From: Euperipatoides rowelli
Lineage: Eukaryota > Onychophora > Udeonychophora > Euonychophora > Peripatopsidae
DNA: 13,031 bases
Assembly: GCA_003024985.2 (NCBI GenBank)
Contig: PXIH01S0001892.1
Strand: one strand, 5' to 3'
This document shows positions 1 to 7,716 of the stretch, in pieces (the first letter of the stretch is position 1; each line of letters opens with the position of its first letter). Made by a program: the position numbers and the translations under genes. The notes under the pieces are model-generated. The model was not told the DNA's origin and did no database searches. It was given only the letters and a program-made list of their open reading frames with translations.

Positions 1-10
1 TTTGAAATTT

Positions 11-73
11 TAAACGTTTATTACTTTGACGGTCGGTTAAACGTTTATTACTTTGACGGTCGGTTAAACGTTT
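11..73. repeat. 27-bp tandem repeat, about 2.3 copies
   Basis: Units starting at 11, 38 and 65 are identical over the two full copies, and the third breaks off after about 9 bases. Each unit starts with the perfect 10-base palindrome TAAACGTTTA and ends in ACGGTCGGT. The array may extend left of the window. It is a minisatellite or the edge of a mobile element; no function can be read from it. Confidence 0.85.
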
Positions 74-129
74 AAACGACTCATCCCTATACAGTAATAA
101 TAATTATTGATTATGAAATACAAGGAAAT

Positions 130-213
130 GAAAATGGTGATTCAGAATCGACTTTGGTCTTTGGAGTGCAACTACTAAATTGAAAATGGAGATTGAGAAT
201 CGCCATTGGAGTG
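130..213. repeat. Diverged tandem pair (130-168 and 182-213)
   Basis: Both segments begin GAAAATGG, carry a GATT-AGAATCG core and end TTGGAGTG. They are offset by about 52 bases, and the first copy has a few extra bases before its end. This looks like an old short tandem duplication. No coding potential is seen. Confidence 0.6.
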
Positions 214-304
214 AGAAGGGTTAAACTAAAATTAATTTGCTACAGTTATAGCTACAGTAGGCTATATTGAAAATTATGCATATTGTAACAAAATATACCA
301 GGGC

Positions 305-368
305 CTCGATTTGTGTTGTAGTTTGTGTGCTGAAATATGCAACTCAAATCGAAACGACACAAATTGAG
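305..368. repeat. Imperfect inverted repeat, 14-base arms
   Basis: CTCGATTTGTGTTG (305-318) pairs with CGACACAAATTGAG (355-368) at 12 of 14 positions across a 36-base spacer. It may be a small foldback or a chance structure in AT-rich DNA. Confidence 0.45.
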
Positions 369-459
369 TAGGCTATTACATTTCCATAGGAATACGTTGA
401 AATGTTAGACACAGGTTCCTGTACTACATACAGCATCTTATTTTTTTTACTGTATAATA

Positions 460-556
460 GAAACAAACTTTTCAACTTTTCCAGTCAATTTTATGAAGTA
501 AAATATATTTGTTAATAATCTTCACAAAAAAAGTTGATTTTAATAAAGTTATTTTA
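460..556. repeat. Dispersed AT-rich repeat, copy A
   Basis: The stretch with AAACAAACTTTT, a TTTTCCAGT-AATTTTATG segment and AAAAAAAGTTGATTTTAATA recurs in the same order at about 4690-4790. Copies differ by small indels. The family is unidentified. The 4690 copy runs directly into the sequence also found at 1305, so this copy is probably part of a longer element. Confidence 0.6.
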
Positions 557-1304
557 CAGTCGAGTGAGCGCGCTGACATAAATTTGAAGACAAATGCAAA
601 TTTTTACAAAATGTGTCAACGTGTATGAAATGGTATTGTATTTACCTTCTATTTCTAAAACTAACACCCCACTACAATATTTGTAGGTTTTTATCATGTA
701 AATCTTTGTAAAAATACTTCTTGGCATAAATTTTACGACACATGCTCATTGATGCAAGACTTTTTTTTTGTATTAATTTATTATTGTGTAATGGAAAAGA
801 AAAGAACATCAGCTTTCATTTAATTACAAATGACACTCACAAACAGAAAGACTTTGCTTAGAATGTAGAAAAATGAATAATTCAGATTAGATATACAGGT
901 AGACTATATCATTATATAATTTTGTCATTTACATTTGCTTCCTTCAATTAAACATATTTACCGTAGTTTTTTTTTACATTAAACAAAATTACAAAGTTAA
1001 AAGCTATAAAATGAATTTAAAAATCACTAATTTTGCAAATTTCCCTTCACATATTATCATTTGTAATGTTTTAATTGAAAGGATTTACGATATAATTTTA
1101 AATTAGTATTAAAAACATAAACTGAACAAAAAAAGTAACAACTTTTAACAAAATATAGAATATATGATACAATTAATTTCATTACTACCGTACTCATATT
1201 TAGAAGTTATTGTAGTCACGGCATTTAAATACATATGATTTTATGAATCGTAAAAAGTACGCAAGTGTCTATTTATGTTAAAAATTTGTGCGTGCTGACT
1301 CGAA
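557..1304. other. Non-coding AT-rich stretch
   Basis: No convincing exon, RNA gene or terminal repeat is seen on either strand. It contains only poly-A/T tracts and short inverted segments. Because the copy at 4690-4860 joins the two flanking repeats directly, this stretch may be internal sequence of the same element or an insertion into it (inference). Confidence 0.5.
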
Positions 1305-1375
1305 GGTTAAATTAAGTGATACTTGGCACAAATTTTATAAAATAAATCAAAATTACAGCATTAGGAATTTTTTTT
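1305..1375. repeat. Dispersed AT-rich repeat, second block
   Basis: Begins with TTAAATTAAGTG and includes TTTTATAAAATAAAT plus AAAATTACAG. The same blocks occur in the same order at 4787-4855, with the same following T-rich tract. Weaker similarity may continue to about 1500 (AAAAATAGGC and a CGATTTGA-like segment). It is a member of the same unnamed family as 460-556. Confidence 0.6.
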
Positions 1376-2678
1376 TTTTTTTGTTAAATTTACTTATTAA
1401 GTTATTTTAATAACTCAATGATGAAAAAAACAACAACGCAGAATAAAAATAGGCTTTATTAATCAATGACGAAATGATTGAAATCGAGGTTCTGGTTAAC
1501 TACAAAACTTTATGATAGAGATAAAATTCACAGCCATGGTAAACTAAATCTGATAAAAACATTTTGGACTTATGCCCTACCACATTTTAAACTATAAGCA
1601 AATAACCCATTACCCGTCTTTTAAAGAGTTCTCAGAATTGAATTGAAACCGAAAGCCGATGCTTAGAATCAAACTCAGAAATATTCCTTTTGCATTGTAT
1701 CGTAAAATGAATTTGAATGCAAGTAGATTTAATCAGAACCTCACGTGTATGGTAACTCAGTGATAGATATTTCTTCTTTCTCCGTGCTCTCAAAATGCTT
1801 GTGAATATAAAAGCCAATAAATAGCAAAGAAAAGACTGAATCAACGAGTTAAATTTTATATTGGAAAGAAAATAACGTAGGCTTTAGATTATTAATGGTC
1901 TAGTCACATAATTTCCCAGAAGACATTTATTAAAAGTAAATAATAGTGTTTGTTTTCAAATAAATGTCCAGTAAAACTACCAAGCCAGCATCCCCTATGT
2001 ATATTTTAACAAGCTCACTGTGGAAGATATTTTCAATCAGTCGTCCTTAGAAGCTGAATAATTTTTTCTTATAAAACATATTTAGATATTATAAGTACCG
2101 TACTTAATATAAGTATTTAATATTAATGATTATACAATGTGTTCAGCCAGATATTGCTCAACGTTTATTTTACTGCACATGGAGCGACTAGGATCCGCGT
2201 CACAGATTTATAAAAATTATTAAGACAAAAAATTATCTATAAAAGCACTAGAGTTTATTTATTAGAAATAAATGGATAATAAAATATTACATAACATACA
2301 GTACAACAGATAAGAAGGCGTGTTTCAATAAATATTGAATTACACAAATGTCTTTTCGAGCTCGAATTTACTGCATGACCAAATAAGACGTTGAATACAG
2401 TATTTGAAAATGTAAAATTCTACAAGCTGAATAAAGTGACTTGCATTCATTTTTTGTTTTCTAGTAGCCAATAAATTATTATTTCCATTAGAAAAAAAAT
2501 GTTGAAAATTACCTTTTCTTTCTCTCCCCCTAATCCAATGTTCAAATATTTGTTTGTCTCCCTGTTCGAATGCCAGTCAGATAGATTCATCTGAGCCCTA
2601 ACTGCTATGTCACAAAAAAAATCCTGTTCCAATATACTTTCTTGATAAAGTACAATGATAAATGCATTTATTATATAA
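1376..2678. other. Non-coding AT-rich stretch, nothing recognised
   Basis: Short open frames exist on the minus strand (near 1632-1844 and 2447-2740), but they are low-complexity, K/I/F/N-rich, show no domain and have no matched splice sites. The region probably lies in an ESF1 intron or downstream of it. The next ESF1 exon, expected after the phase-0 donor at 3444, was not found here. Confidence 0.5.
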
Positions 2679-3041
2679 CAGGCCAGTTTCGGCTTGGCCT
2701 GGCCGGCAATCGCCACGGGCCCTTTGAAAAAAAAAAACATTTTTTTTTTAAAATTTTATTTAGGTAATTAACGAAAAGTAAAAGTTATCATGAAAGCAGG
2801 ACCCTCACATTGAAGGGGGTGGATGGGTCTGTAGTTCCAGTGCCCCCACATGCCACCTCCCCCCATGTTTGCACAAAATACATAAGAAACTACATAGTTA
2901 TGACCAGAATGATAGGATGGGGGACCATAGGCTCGGTAAAGATAAACCAGGGAAATATATAGGGATGGTAAATGAAAACAAAATGAGCCTACAACTAAAA
3001 AAAAAGCTTATCAAATTTAAAAAAGACTGGCTACGGCTCTG
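2679..3041 (-). mobile_element. Probable hAT-like non-autonomous DNA transposon remnant
   Basis: This is a GC-richer block in AT-rich DNA. Read on the minus strand it starts CAGAGCCGTAGCCAG, close to the CAGTGGCGTAGCCAG style of end I associate with hAT-group elements. It ends with a GGGCCCGTGGCGATTGCC segment followed by CTGGCC near 2679. The inside has a T-rich tract, a purine/pyrimidine-skewed middle and no transposase. The terminal inverted repeats match only loosely, and the 8 bases outside each end (2671-2678 and 3042-3049) do not match as a target duplication. The class call is inference; that this is a repeat remnant is more secure. Confidence 0.35.
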
Positions 3042-3444
3042 ACATTCTCAGCCGGGGGCCCAAAGGTCACCCAGGCAGACACTGTAACAGGCAGTTTTTT
3101 CCAATCAAAACAAAACATACTGAAACTACTAAAAATGACTAATTATGTCTTTGGGCTTATGACCTGCAATGGAGTTGTGGTAATGTTTAAATAGATCTGC
3201 AAAATATGCATCAGCCCTGAAGATTTCAATAGTTCGGTTAATGGTGCAAATGTGTACACAAAATTGATTTTGTGCCATTAATGACAAACTTGACCAGTTA
3301 TAAATCATGACTGTTATTATACTAAAGTTCTGAAAATTAATTTAGCCATAATATGACAAGTAATTATACTTTGTGATACTCATTAAAGGGAAGTGAAAGA
3401 AATTGACTATCTCTTAGATTCTTGCTCTCAAATAAAATACTTAC
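3042..3444. other. ESF1 intron sequence on the 3' side of the 173-bp exon
   Basis: On the minus strand this follows a strong GTAAGT donor whose GT occupies 3444-3443. A second GC-rich patch with GGGGGCCC sits near 3050-3090, next to the hAT-like remnant. No exon is seen. Human ESF1 continues with a short segment and then a conserved YPSEFG-type motif; I could not find that motif on the minus strand anywhere to position 1, so the intron is at least 3.4 kb or the exon is unrecognisable. Confidence 0.55.
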
Positions 3445-3617
3445 AGATACTTTATGAATCACACCACCAGATGGCTTGAATGAATTAAATAAAATAAACA
3501 AGTCCTGAGCTTTAATTCGATCCCAATCAACATTACATACAGCCAGCCTCTTAGTGATTTCTTGAGTTTCTGGAGCATTAATATCAAACTCACCCCAGGG
3601 GTGCTCAACCTCAACAG
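3445..3617 (-). CDS. ESF1: ESF1 homologue, second coding exon in the window (173 bp)
   Basis: ESF1 is a conserved nucleolar protein needed for early 18S pre-rRNA processing. Read on the minus strand, this exon follows a TTTTAG acceptor, completes a split codon (G from the upstream exon plus CT, giving Ala) and encodes 57 further residues up to a GTAAGT donor in phase 0. Visible conserved stretches are HPWGEFD, then EITKRLAVCNVDWDRIKAQD and LFNSFKPSGGVI. These match, in order, the start of the globular ESF1 domain in vertebrates (EITRRLAVCNMDWDRLKAKD, LFNSFKPKGG, from memory). The residues run in frame from the acidic segment encoded by 4203-4575, and the splice phases agree exactly. The upstream intron is 585 bp. 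No stop or frameshift is present, so the gene looks functional here. The remaining C-terminal part of the protein is not in view. Confidence 0.93.
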
Positions 3618-4202
3618 CTAAAATGATAAAAAGAGAATTCTTATAAATATAATTTTAAAATAAAATGAAAAGTCAAAACTTTTCAAATTGAATTAGATAA
3701 AATAAAGTGCTAATTATTAAGGCTTATTTTACTTTTAATCAAGTATTTCTTAATTTGTTGGATGTTTGTAATAAAAATATCAAGATCACATGACTGATAA
3801 AAAATAAACTGATGATGTTTAAATAATGAAACAAAAATAAAAAAAAAAAAATTTAAACAACTTAAATGTTTATTTTATGGATAAATATAAAATTTATACA
3901 ATAATATTGAGTACCATATAGCCTATATATTTATTTCTGTGATATTGTATATGAAAATCAAATTTTTACATTTCATATTACTGGTATATAATACTGTATT
4001 GGTAGTGTAGGTACATACTGTATACAGTATATAAAATTTCTTTAGTCCGGAGACTCCGGACCTCTCTAGTCTGAACGTCTGTTATTCGGATGGACAATTT
4101 TCATGAATAAACAGTATATTAAATGCATCTTTTGAATTAATCAAAAATGTGGACTCAATACTTTTGGTTGTAAAGACAATTATTTTCCTAGGTTCAACTT
4201 AC
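3618..4202 (-). other. ESF1 intron (585 bp) with palindromic repeat debris
   Basis: Its borders are GTAAGT at the 4202 side and TTTTAG at the 3618 side. It holds long A-rich runs (around 3839-3853) and two neat palindromes: a perfect 16-base one at 4015-4030 centred on TGTATACA, and GTCCGGAGACTCCGGAC at 4045-4061. The bases next to the second (TTCGGATGGAC, TCTGAACGTCTG) have the style of pogo/Tigger element ends, which suggests a decayed transposon terminus. That identification is inference. Confidence 0.6.
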
Positions 4203-4575
4203 CATCAAATTCGGATTCTGAACTGCTGTCATCCGATGAACTGCTTTCCACATTCCCTTCACCCCTAGCAAGATCAAGATGCAATTTACCACCTGGAAGA
4301 CTTGCATCAGATTCACTGCTGGATACAGTTTTACTTTCTTCATCATCATCTTCACTTTCTGTCAAGTCATAATATTTCCTCAAACTCTCATTAGTAGTTG
4401 TGTGGATGGGACGGCCTCGTTTGTCTACTGTGTATTTCAACTTGAAACGATCATCAGTAAACATAGATTTAAATCGTTTATCAATTTTGACTTTCTGTTG
4501 TGCTTTAGGTACAGTCCTAAACCGTGGATCTGTAGCAATCCGAGCAAAGCGCTCATCTTTCACAGGGTCCTTCAT
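4203..4575 (-). CDS. ESF1: ESF1 homologue, N-terminal coding exon (373 bp)
   Basis: Encodes 124 residues plus the first base of a split codon, ending at a GTAAGT donor. The N-terminus is the ESF1 signature: DERFARIATDPRF, then KVKIDKRFKSMF, DRFKLKYTVDKRGRP and an LRKYYDL segment. These line up with vertebrate ESF1 (DQRFRRVAKDPRF, KVKIDKRFRAMF, KLNYAVDKRGRP). It is followed by an acidic serine-rich stretch and LDLARGEGNVESSS, matching the DLARGKGNIE motif that precedes the globular domain in human ESF1. The acidic linker between YYDL and DLARG is only about 35 residues, far shorter than I recall for the human protein. The ATG lies 4 bases after a TTTATTTACAG acceptor (AG at 4581-4580), so a 5' non-coding exon should lie upstream. 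If that exon were coding, a few residues would precede this Met. Nucleolar location and role are known for the family, not seen here. Confidence 0.95.
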
Positions 4576-4579
4576 AATT

Positions 4580-4600
4580 CTGTAAATAAAGAATAAGATA
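4580..4600 (-). other. 3' splice acceptor before the ESF1 start codon
   Basis: On the minus strand TTTATTTACAG ends at 4580 and the exon begins AATTATG, placing the initiator ATG 4 bases into the exon. This arrangement implies an upstream 5' UTR exon. I could not pick its donor with confidence; a candidate GTAAG lies around 5890-5900 on the minus strand. Confidence 0.6.
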
Positions 4601-4679
4601 TAATTTGAAACTAATTTTACACTTCCAAATGTAAGACGTTCCTATACTATAGTATATATACAATATTTTTTTATTCTAC

Positions 4680-4860
4680 CATATTGTAGAAAAAACAAAC
4701 TTTAAACTTTTATTTTTCCAGTAATTTTTATGGCTGTAAAAAAAAAAAAAAAAATCTAAATAAAAAAAGTTGATTTTAATAGTTATTTTAAATTAAGTGG
4801 CACTTCACACAAGTTTTATAAAATAAATTAAAATTACAGACTAGAATTTTTCTTTCTTTT
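4680..4860. repeat. Dispersed AT-rich repeat, copy B (contiguous form)
   Basis: This copy shows, without interruption, the blocks found separately at 460-556 and 1305-1375: AACAAACTTT, a TTTTTCCAGT-AATTTTTATGG segment, AAAAAAAGTTGATTTTAAT, TTAAATTAAGTG and TTTTATAAAATAAAT. Weaker likeness to about 1376-1500 continues up to about 4930. No coding capacity is seen. It lies in the ESF1 5' intron or leader region. Confidence 0.6.
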
Positions 4861-4930
4861 TTGTTGTTGACTCAAAATGAAAAAATAGGCAATATAACAA
4901 CGATTTGAATCAAGCTCCGGTGTAAACCTA

Positions 4931-5703
4931 CTCAGGGGTGTTTATTCAAGTGTTCATAAAGTTAATAAATAAAAGTAGTTTCATTCTTAGACTTTCTTTC
5001 TAGAAAATAAGGACTAGTTTCTTTCATAGTTCCTACAAAAAAGGAACTATAGCCTAGTTCTTTTTAATTCCTTTTTTTTATATAAAATGTGTGAATGATG
5101 GGAGATGCCACCCACAGATGTCCATGGAAAATATCAGCGTGTGTGTGGAGACAAGGTAAGGGGGGGGGGGGATAAGAAAGCAATCACCTCATCCCCCATT
5201 TTAACAATTTATTAAAATTTATTGGCATGATTTACTAGCCCAAAGAAAGACTGTTTGCTAATGAAATATATTTTAAATGTTTATTTTCATGTTTAATAAA
5301 ATAGTGTGAGAAAGAATTAGCCTATACAATATCAAACACCTCAAGTAATATCTCCTTATAATAGTGCTTCAAAATTAGTTATTTTGTTCTGCAGCCTATA
5401 TAATGTCCAATGAAATTTAGACTTTTCAAACAATAGGCCCCTAATCACAAATATTATTATGCCTATACTATAACATTTTTCTGTGTTTTATGTAAATATC
5501 CGAGGCAAATTAAAATATATTGGAAATTTCTTTAACTGTCACTGTAACATAAACTATAATTACTCAGAATAGACTAATTAATACATGAATATGTATGAAA
5601 ATGCCCATTAAATTAAAACATTCTATCTGAGTAGCATTATATTAATAACATAAGACAATTTAGTTTAACAAATTAATAATTAATATTAAAGATTTACAGC
5701 TTA
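4931..5703. other. Non-coding AT-rich stretch with a G12 run
   Basis: No exon or RNA gene was recognised. A run of 12 G lies at 5160-5171 and is followed by CATCCCCCATTTT. Similar G runs followed by CCC and a TTGG-ATGATTTA or TTGG-TATAATTT segment occur near 8251, so these may be pieces of one repeat family. Confidence 0.5.
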
Positions 5704-5855
5704 GGACAGCTAATCTGAATTGCTTCAAGCTTTAGATATTATTTTATAGCAGTGTTCTAATAGCGCATGCATGACACTTGCATGCTTAGGGCAATCGTAT
5801 AAGTCTAGTAATCTTTGTGCTGTATTATAACCCAATACCACTTGCTTAATTGAGC
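5704..5855. repeat. Local direct duplication, copy 1
   Basis: It aligns over its whole length with 6123-6272. Shared blocks are AGCTAAT, AATTGCTT, TATTATTTTATA, the longest identical block GACACTTGCATGCTTAGGGC, a GTATAAG-CTAGTA segment and TTGTGCTGTATTA. The copies are clearly diverged, with substitutions and small indels. No coding capacity is seen. Confidence 0.8.
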
Positions 5856-6122
5856 GCTAGCCGTTCTCGTGTTTTATGCTGTCTGGTTGAGTAGGCTTAC
5901 TGTATGGTGCTAGTGTGGCTCTGCAATGTTATAGTTTGTGATACACTAAAGGCGCTGTCTCTGGAGTGTTGGCACTTGTGTTGGTGTGTCCAATTATTTA
6001 ACTGTTTGTACTAGGCTTAGAGAGGTTGGTGTATTAATTGGTCCATATATATTTTTCTAATCGCTCCATGATTGAAAGTGATTTCAAATGTTACAGAACT
6101 TAGTTCCTTCTGCTTTAACAGC
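5856..6122. other. Spacer between the two direct repeats
   Basis: About 267 bp, with a somewhat higher G+T content (TGTGTTGGTGTGTCC near 5980). No gene is seen. If the flanking copies are terminal repeats of one element this would be its body, but nothing coding supports that. Confidence 0.4.
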
Positions 6123-6272
6123 TTTGGCAAGCTAATCCAAATTGCTTTAGGCTATTGAGATCTTATTATTTTATACAACTGTTCCAATAATGCACACACG
6201 ACACTTGCATGCTTAGGGCATTAGTATAAGACTAGTACTCTTGTGCTGTATTAAATACACCACAAGCACCTT
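6123..6272. repeat. Local direct duplication, copy 2
   Basis: This is the partner of 5704-5855, offset by about 419 bases. It ends exactly where the left arm of the 6267-6383 foldback begins, so the two structures touch. Confidence 0.8.
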
Positions 6273-6383
6273 TTCAAGATTGAAAATCTTGCCTAATTCA
6301 AACTGCAAACTAATGCTAGTTTAGTAGTTTGCATTTTGATTTTATCTAATAATGTAGGCAATATCTTCACTCTTGAAAAGGTG
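6267..6383. repeat. 117-bp foldback (long imperfect hairpin)
   Basis: The outer left arm starting CACCTTTTCAAGA (6267-6279) is the exact reverse complement of TCTTGAAAAGGTG (6371-6383). Pairing continues inward with few mismatches through TTGCCTA (6289-6295) against TAGGCAA (6355-6361). A bulge on the right arm follows, then GCAAACTA (6305-6312) pairs with TAGTTTGC (6325-6332), leaving a 12-base loop. This could be a small MITE or foldback element. An RNA of this shape would form a long stem, but there is no evidence of transcription. Confidence 0.8.
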
Positions 6384-6399
6384 TTACTCTAGAGTTGCT

Positions 6400-6560
6400 T
6401 TTAAAGCTGGAACTCGCGACACCAGATTATATTTTGCTTTTTCACAATCGTAAGGCCGAAACTGTATAGGCTTAGGCTATATACTGTAAATCCTTCTGTG
6501 GGTCCGAGAGAGGTTGCCGGCCCGGTTCTCATTGGTCACACAAATCTGGAATATTTCAGT
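6400..6560 (-). promoter_or_regulatory. Candidate promoter region for ESF1 (weak)
   Basis: The only CpG-containing, GC-richer patch upstream of ESF1 outside transposon sequence lies here: ACTCGCGAC near 6410, and GTCCGAGAG followed by GTTGCCGGCCCGGTT at about 6502-6527. A CCAAT box reads on the minus strand at 6535-6531 (ATTGG on the plus strand). It is a plausible start region for a housekeeping gene whose first coding exon sits behind a splice acceptor. No initiator or first-exon donor could be fixed, and it could equally serve a plus-strand gene. Confidence 0.25.
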
Positions 6561-6642
6561 TGACTCTCTACCTTTCTAGAACAAGCTTAGATTCTACTTC
6601 AAATCAATATAGGGTAATGTCATCAGTGATTTGTACTATTAA

Positions 6643-6829
6643 TAAGATGGCGCCGATGGCTGCTGGTGTGTATTTTATCGTTATAAGCATAATAGACTAG
6701 TTTGTTTATTGCAATGTATTTTATGTTTACTTTTACTGCTTAATTTATTTGTTTTTTTTCCCTTTCACAATTGCTGATTACGAACGGTGTATTGTTGTGT
6801 GCTCCAATTATGTTTTTATTGAAATATTG
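6643..6829 (+). mobile_element. 5'-end fragment of a LINE, second copy
   Basis: It starts TAAGATGGCGCCGATGGCTG and matches 9561-9736 almost throughout, including ACTGCTTAATTTATTTG, TTGCTGATTACGAA and GTGTGCTCCAATTATG, with small indels. The match stops at the N at 6830, where the sequence switches to unrelated DNA, so the rest of this copy is probably lost in an assembly gap. It corresponds to the 5' untranslated leader of the element at 9561. Confidence 0.85.
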
Positions 6830-6967
6830 NGAAAACCTAATAGAATTAATAGATAGATATCTATCTTATTTTTAAAAAAGTACAATATTTATTTACTTGC
6901 CTATTAATAATGATTATATCAAAAGCAACCAACAATCACCACAAACTTTGCTTGTTATTTTATTCAG
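6830..6967. other. Sequence between the gap and the anoctamin-like exon
   Basis: It begins with a single N (contig join). The part up to 6967 is A/T-rich and ends in a T-rich tract and CAG that make a good splice acceptor for the exon at 6968. No other feature is seen. Confidence 0.5.
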
Positions 6968-7081
6968 CGATCAGCCCATCTGATGAAATTTGTTGGAAAA
7001 CCCATCGGGAACTTTGTGGCCCCACCACTCACATACTGTGTCCAGAATGCCATTTTTGGCTCTATAGAACTCATATAGACG
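6968..7081 (+). CDS. Isolated internal exon, anoctamin (TMEM16)-like cysteine loop
   Basis: A 114-bp exon sits between a T-rich acceptor (TTGTTATTTTATTCAG, AG at 6966-6967) and a GTAAGAG donor (GT at 7082-7083). The open frame uses two bases to finish a split codon, then encodes about 37 residues and one leftover base, so the exon keeps frame. The peptide contains SDEIC, RELCG and CPECHFWLY. Anoctamins have in their first extracellular loop an S-EIC segment followed by MCPLC and a C-FW or C-YW motif. Human ANO7, as I remember it, has QEICG and CLDCPFWLL here, which aligns well. The next conserved piece (FDN, then a WKR segment) was not found downstream. Anoctamins are membrane lipid scramblases or chloride channels. 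The exon call is fairly secure; the family call is tentative. Confidence 0.45.
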
Positions 7082-7716
7082 GTAAGAGCTTTCTTTTGAT
7101 ACCTCAACCATATTTTTTCGTTCAGCCATTCTCTCACACTGACTTGGACAGTCAAAATGTAGAACCAGTTAGTTACTTTTATCATGAGAGCCTAGAATCA
7201 GGATCCAATAATTGTCAGTAAAACAGCTTTATTTTATTATTTAGAGTCCTGTCCTTAGCCTTACCCTGAACCCTAACTCCTACTACGTATTAAACCCAGT
7301 ATGTCCCAACCCTATGATGAAGGCGAGAAATAATCCTTTATTGATCGATTTTGATAATTTGGGCTATTTCCGCCCATTTAAACGTATATGACTGAAATAG
7401 ATGCACAGATGTTAACAACGTGGTAATTGACACTTATGGAATCCCACTTCTAGCGTACTCCTCTTTTATCTAAATACCAAAATTAAGTAATAATGGAAAC
7501 ATTACTTAAACAAATATTAAAAATTCAAATACTCCTGAAAATATCAAAAACTAAAAATAACCAGAAAACAAACAAACATTAAAAACACTCACAACAACAG
7601 AATGATCTATGTGAAAACATTGAGAACCAAAAATAAAAATGCTGATGTCTCCGTGGAGCAGTTGACAAAAAGGACGGCTGCCTAGACATTGGGGACTTGA
7701 ATACCACCCTGGGAAT

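Noticed and set aside
1632-1844. Minus-strand open frame of 70 codons
   Set aside because: Low-complexity composition, no domain and no matching splice sites.
2447-2740. Minus-strand open frame of 97 codons
   Set aside because: It starts in a poly-A tract inside the transposon remnant and runs out into AT-rich DNA; no family resemblance is seen.
4279-4596. Plus-strand open frame of 105 codons opposite ESF1
   Set aside because: It is the shadow of the conserved minus-strand ESF1 exon and has no recognisable domain.
6964-7185. Minus-strand open frame of 73 codons
   Set aside because: It overlaps the plus-strand exon that has both splice sites and a family-like cysteine motif; the minus frame shows nothing.
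7250-7285. Possible telomere-like CCCTAA repeats
   Set aside because: Only two irregular units (ACCCTGAACCCTAAC) are present, too few and too degenerate for a telomeric tract.
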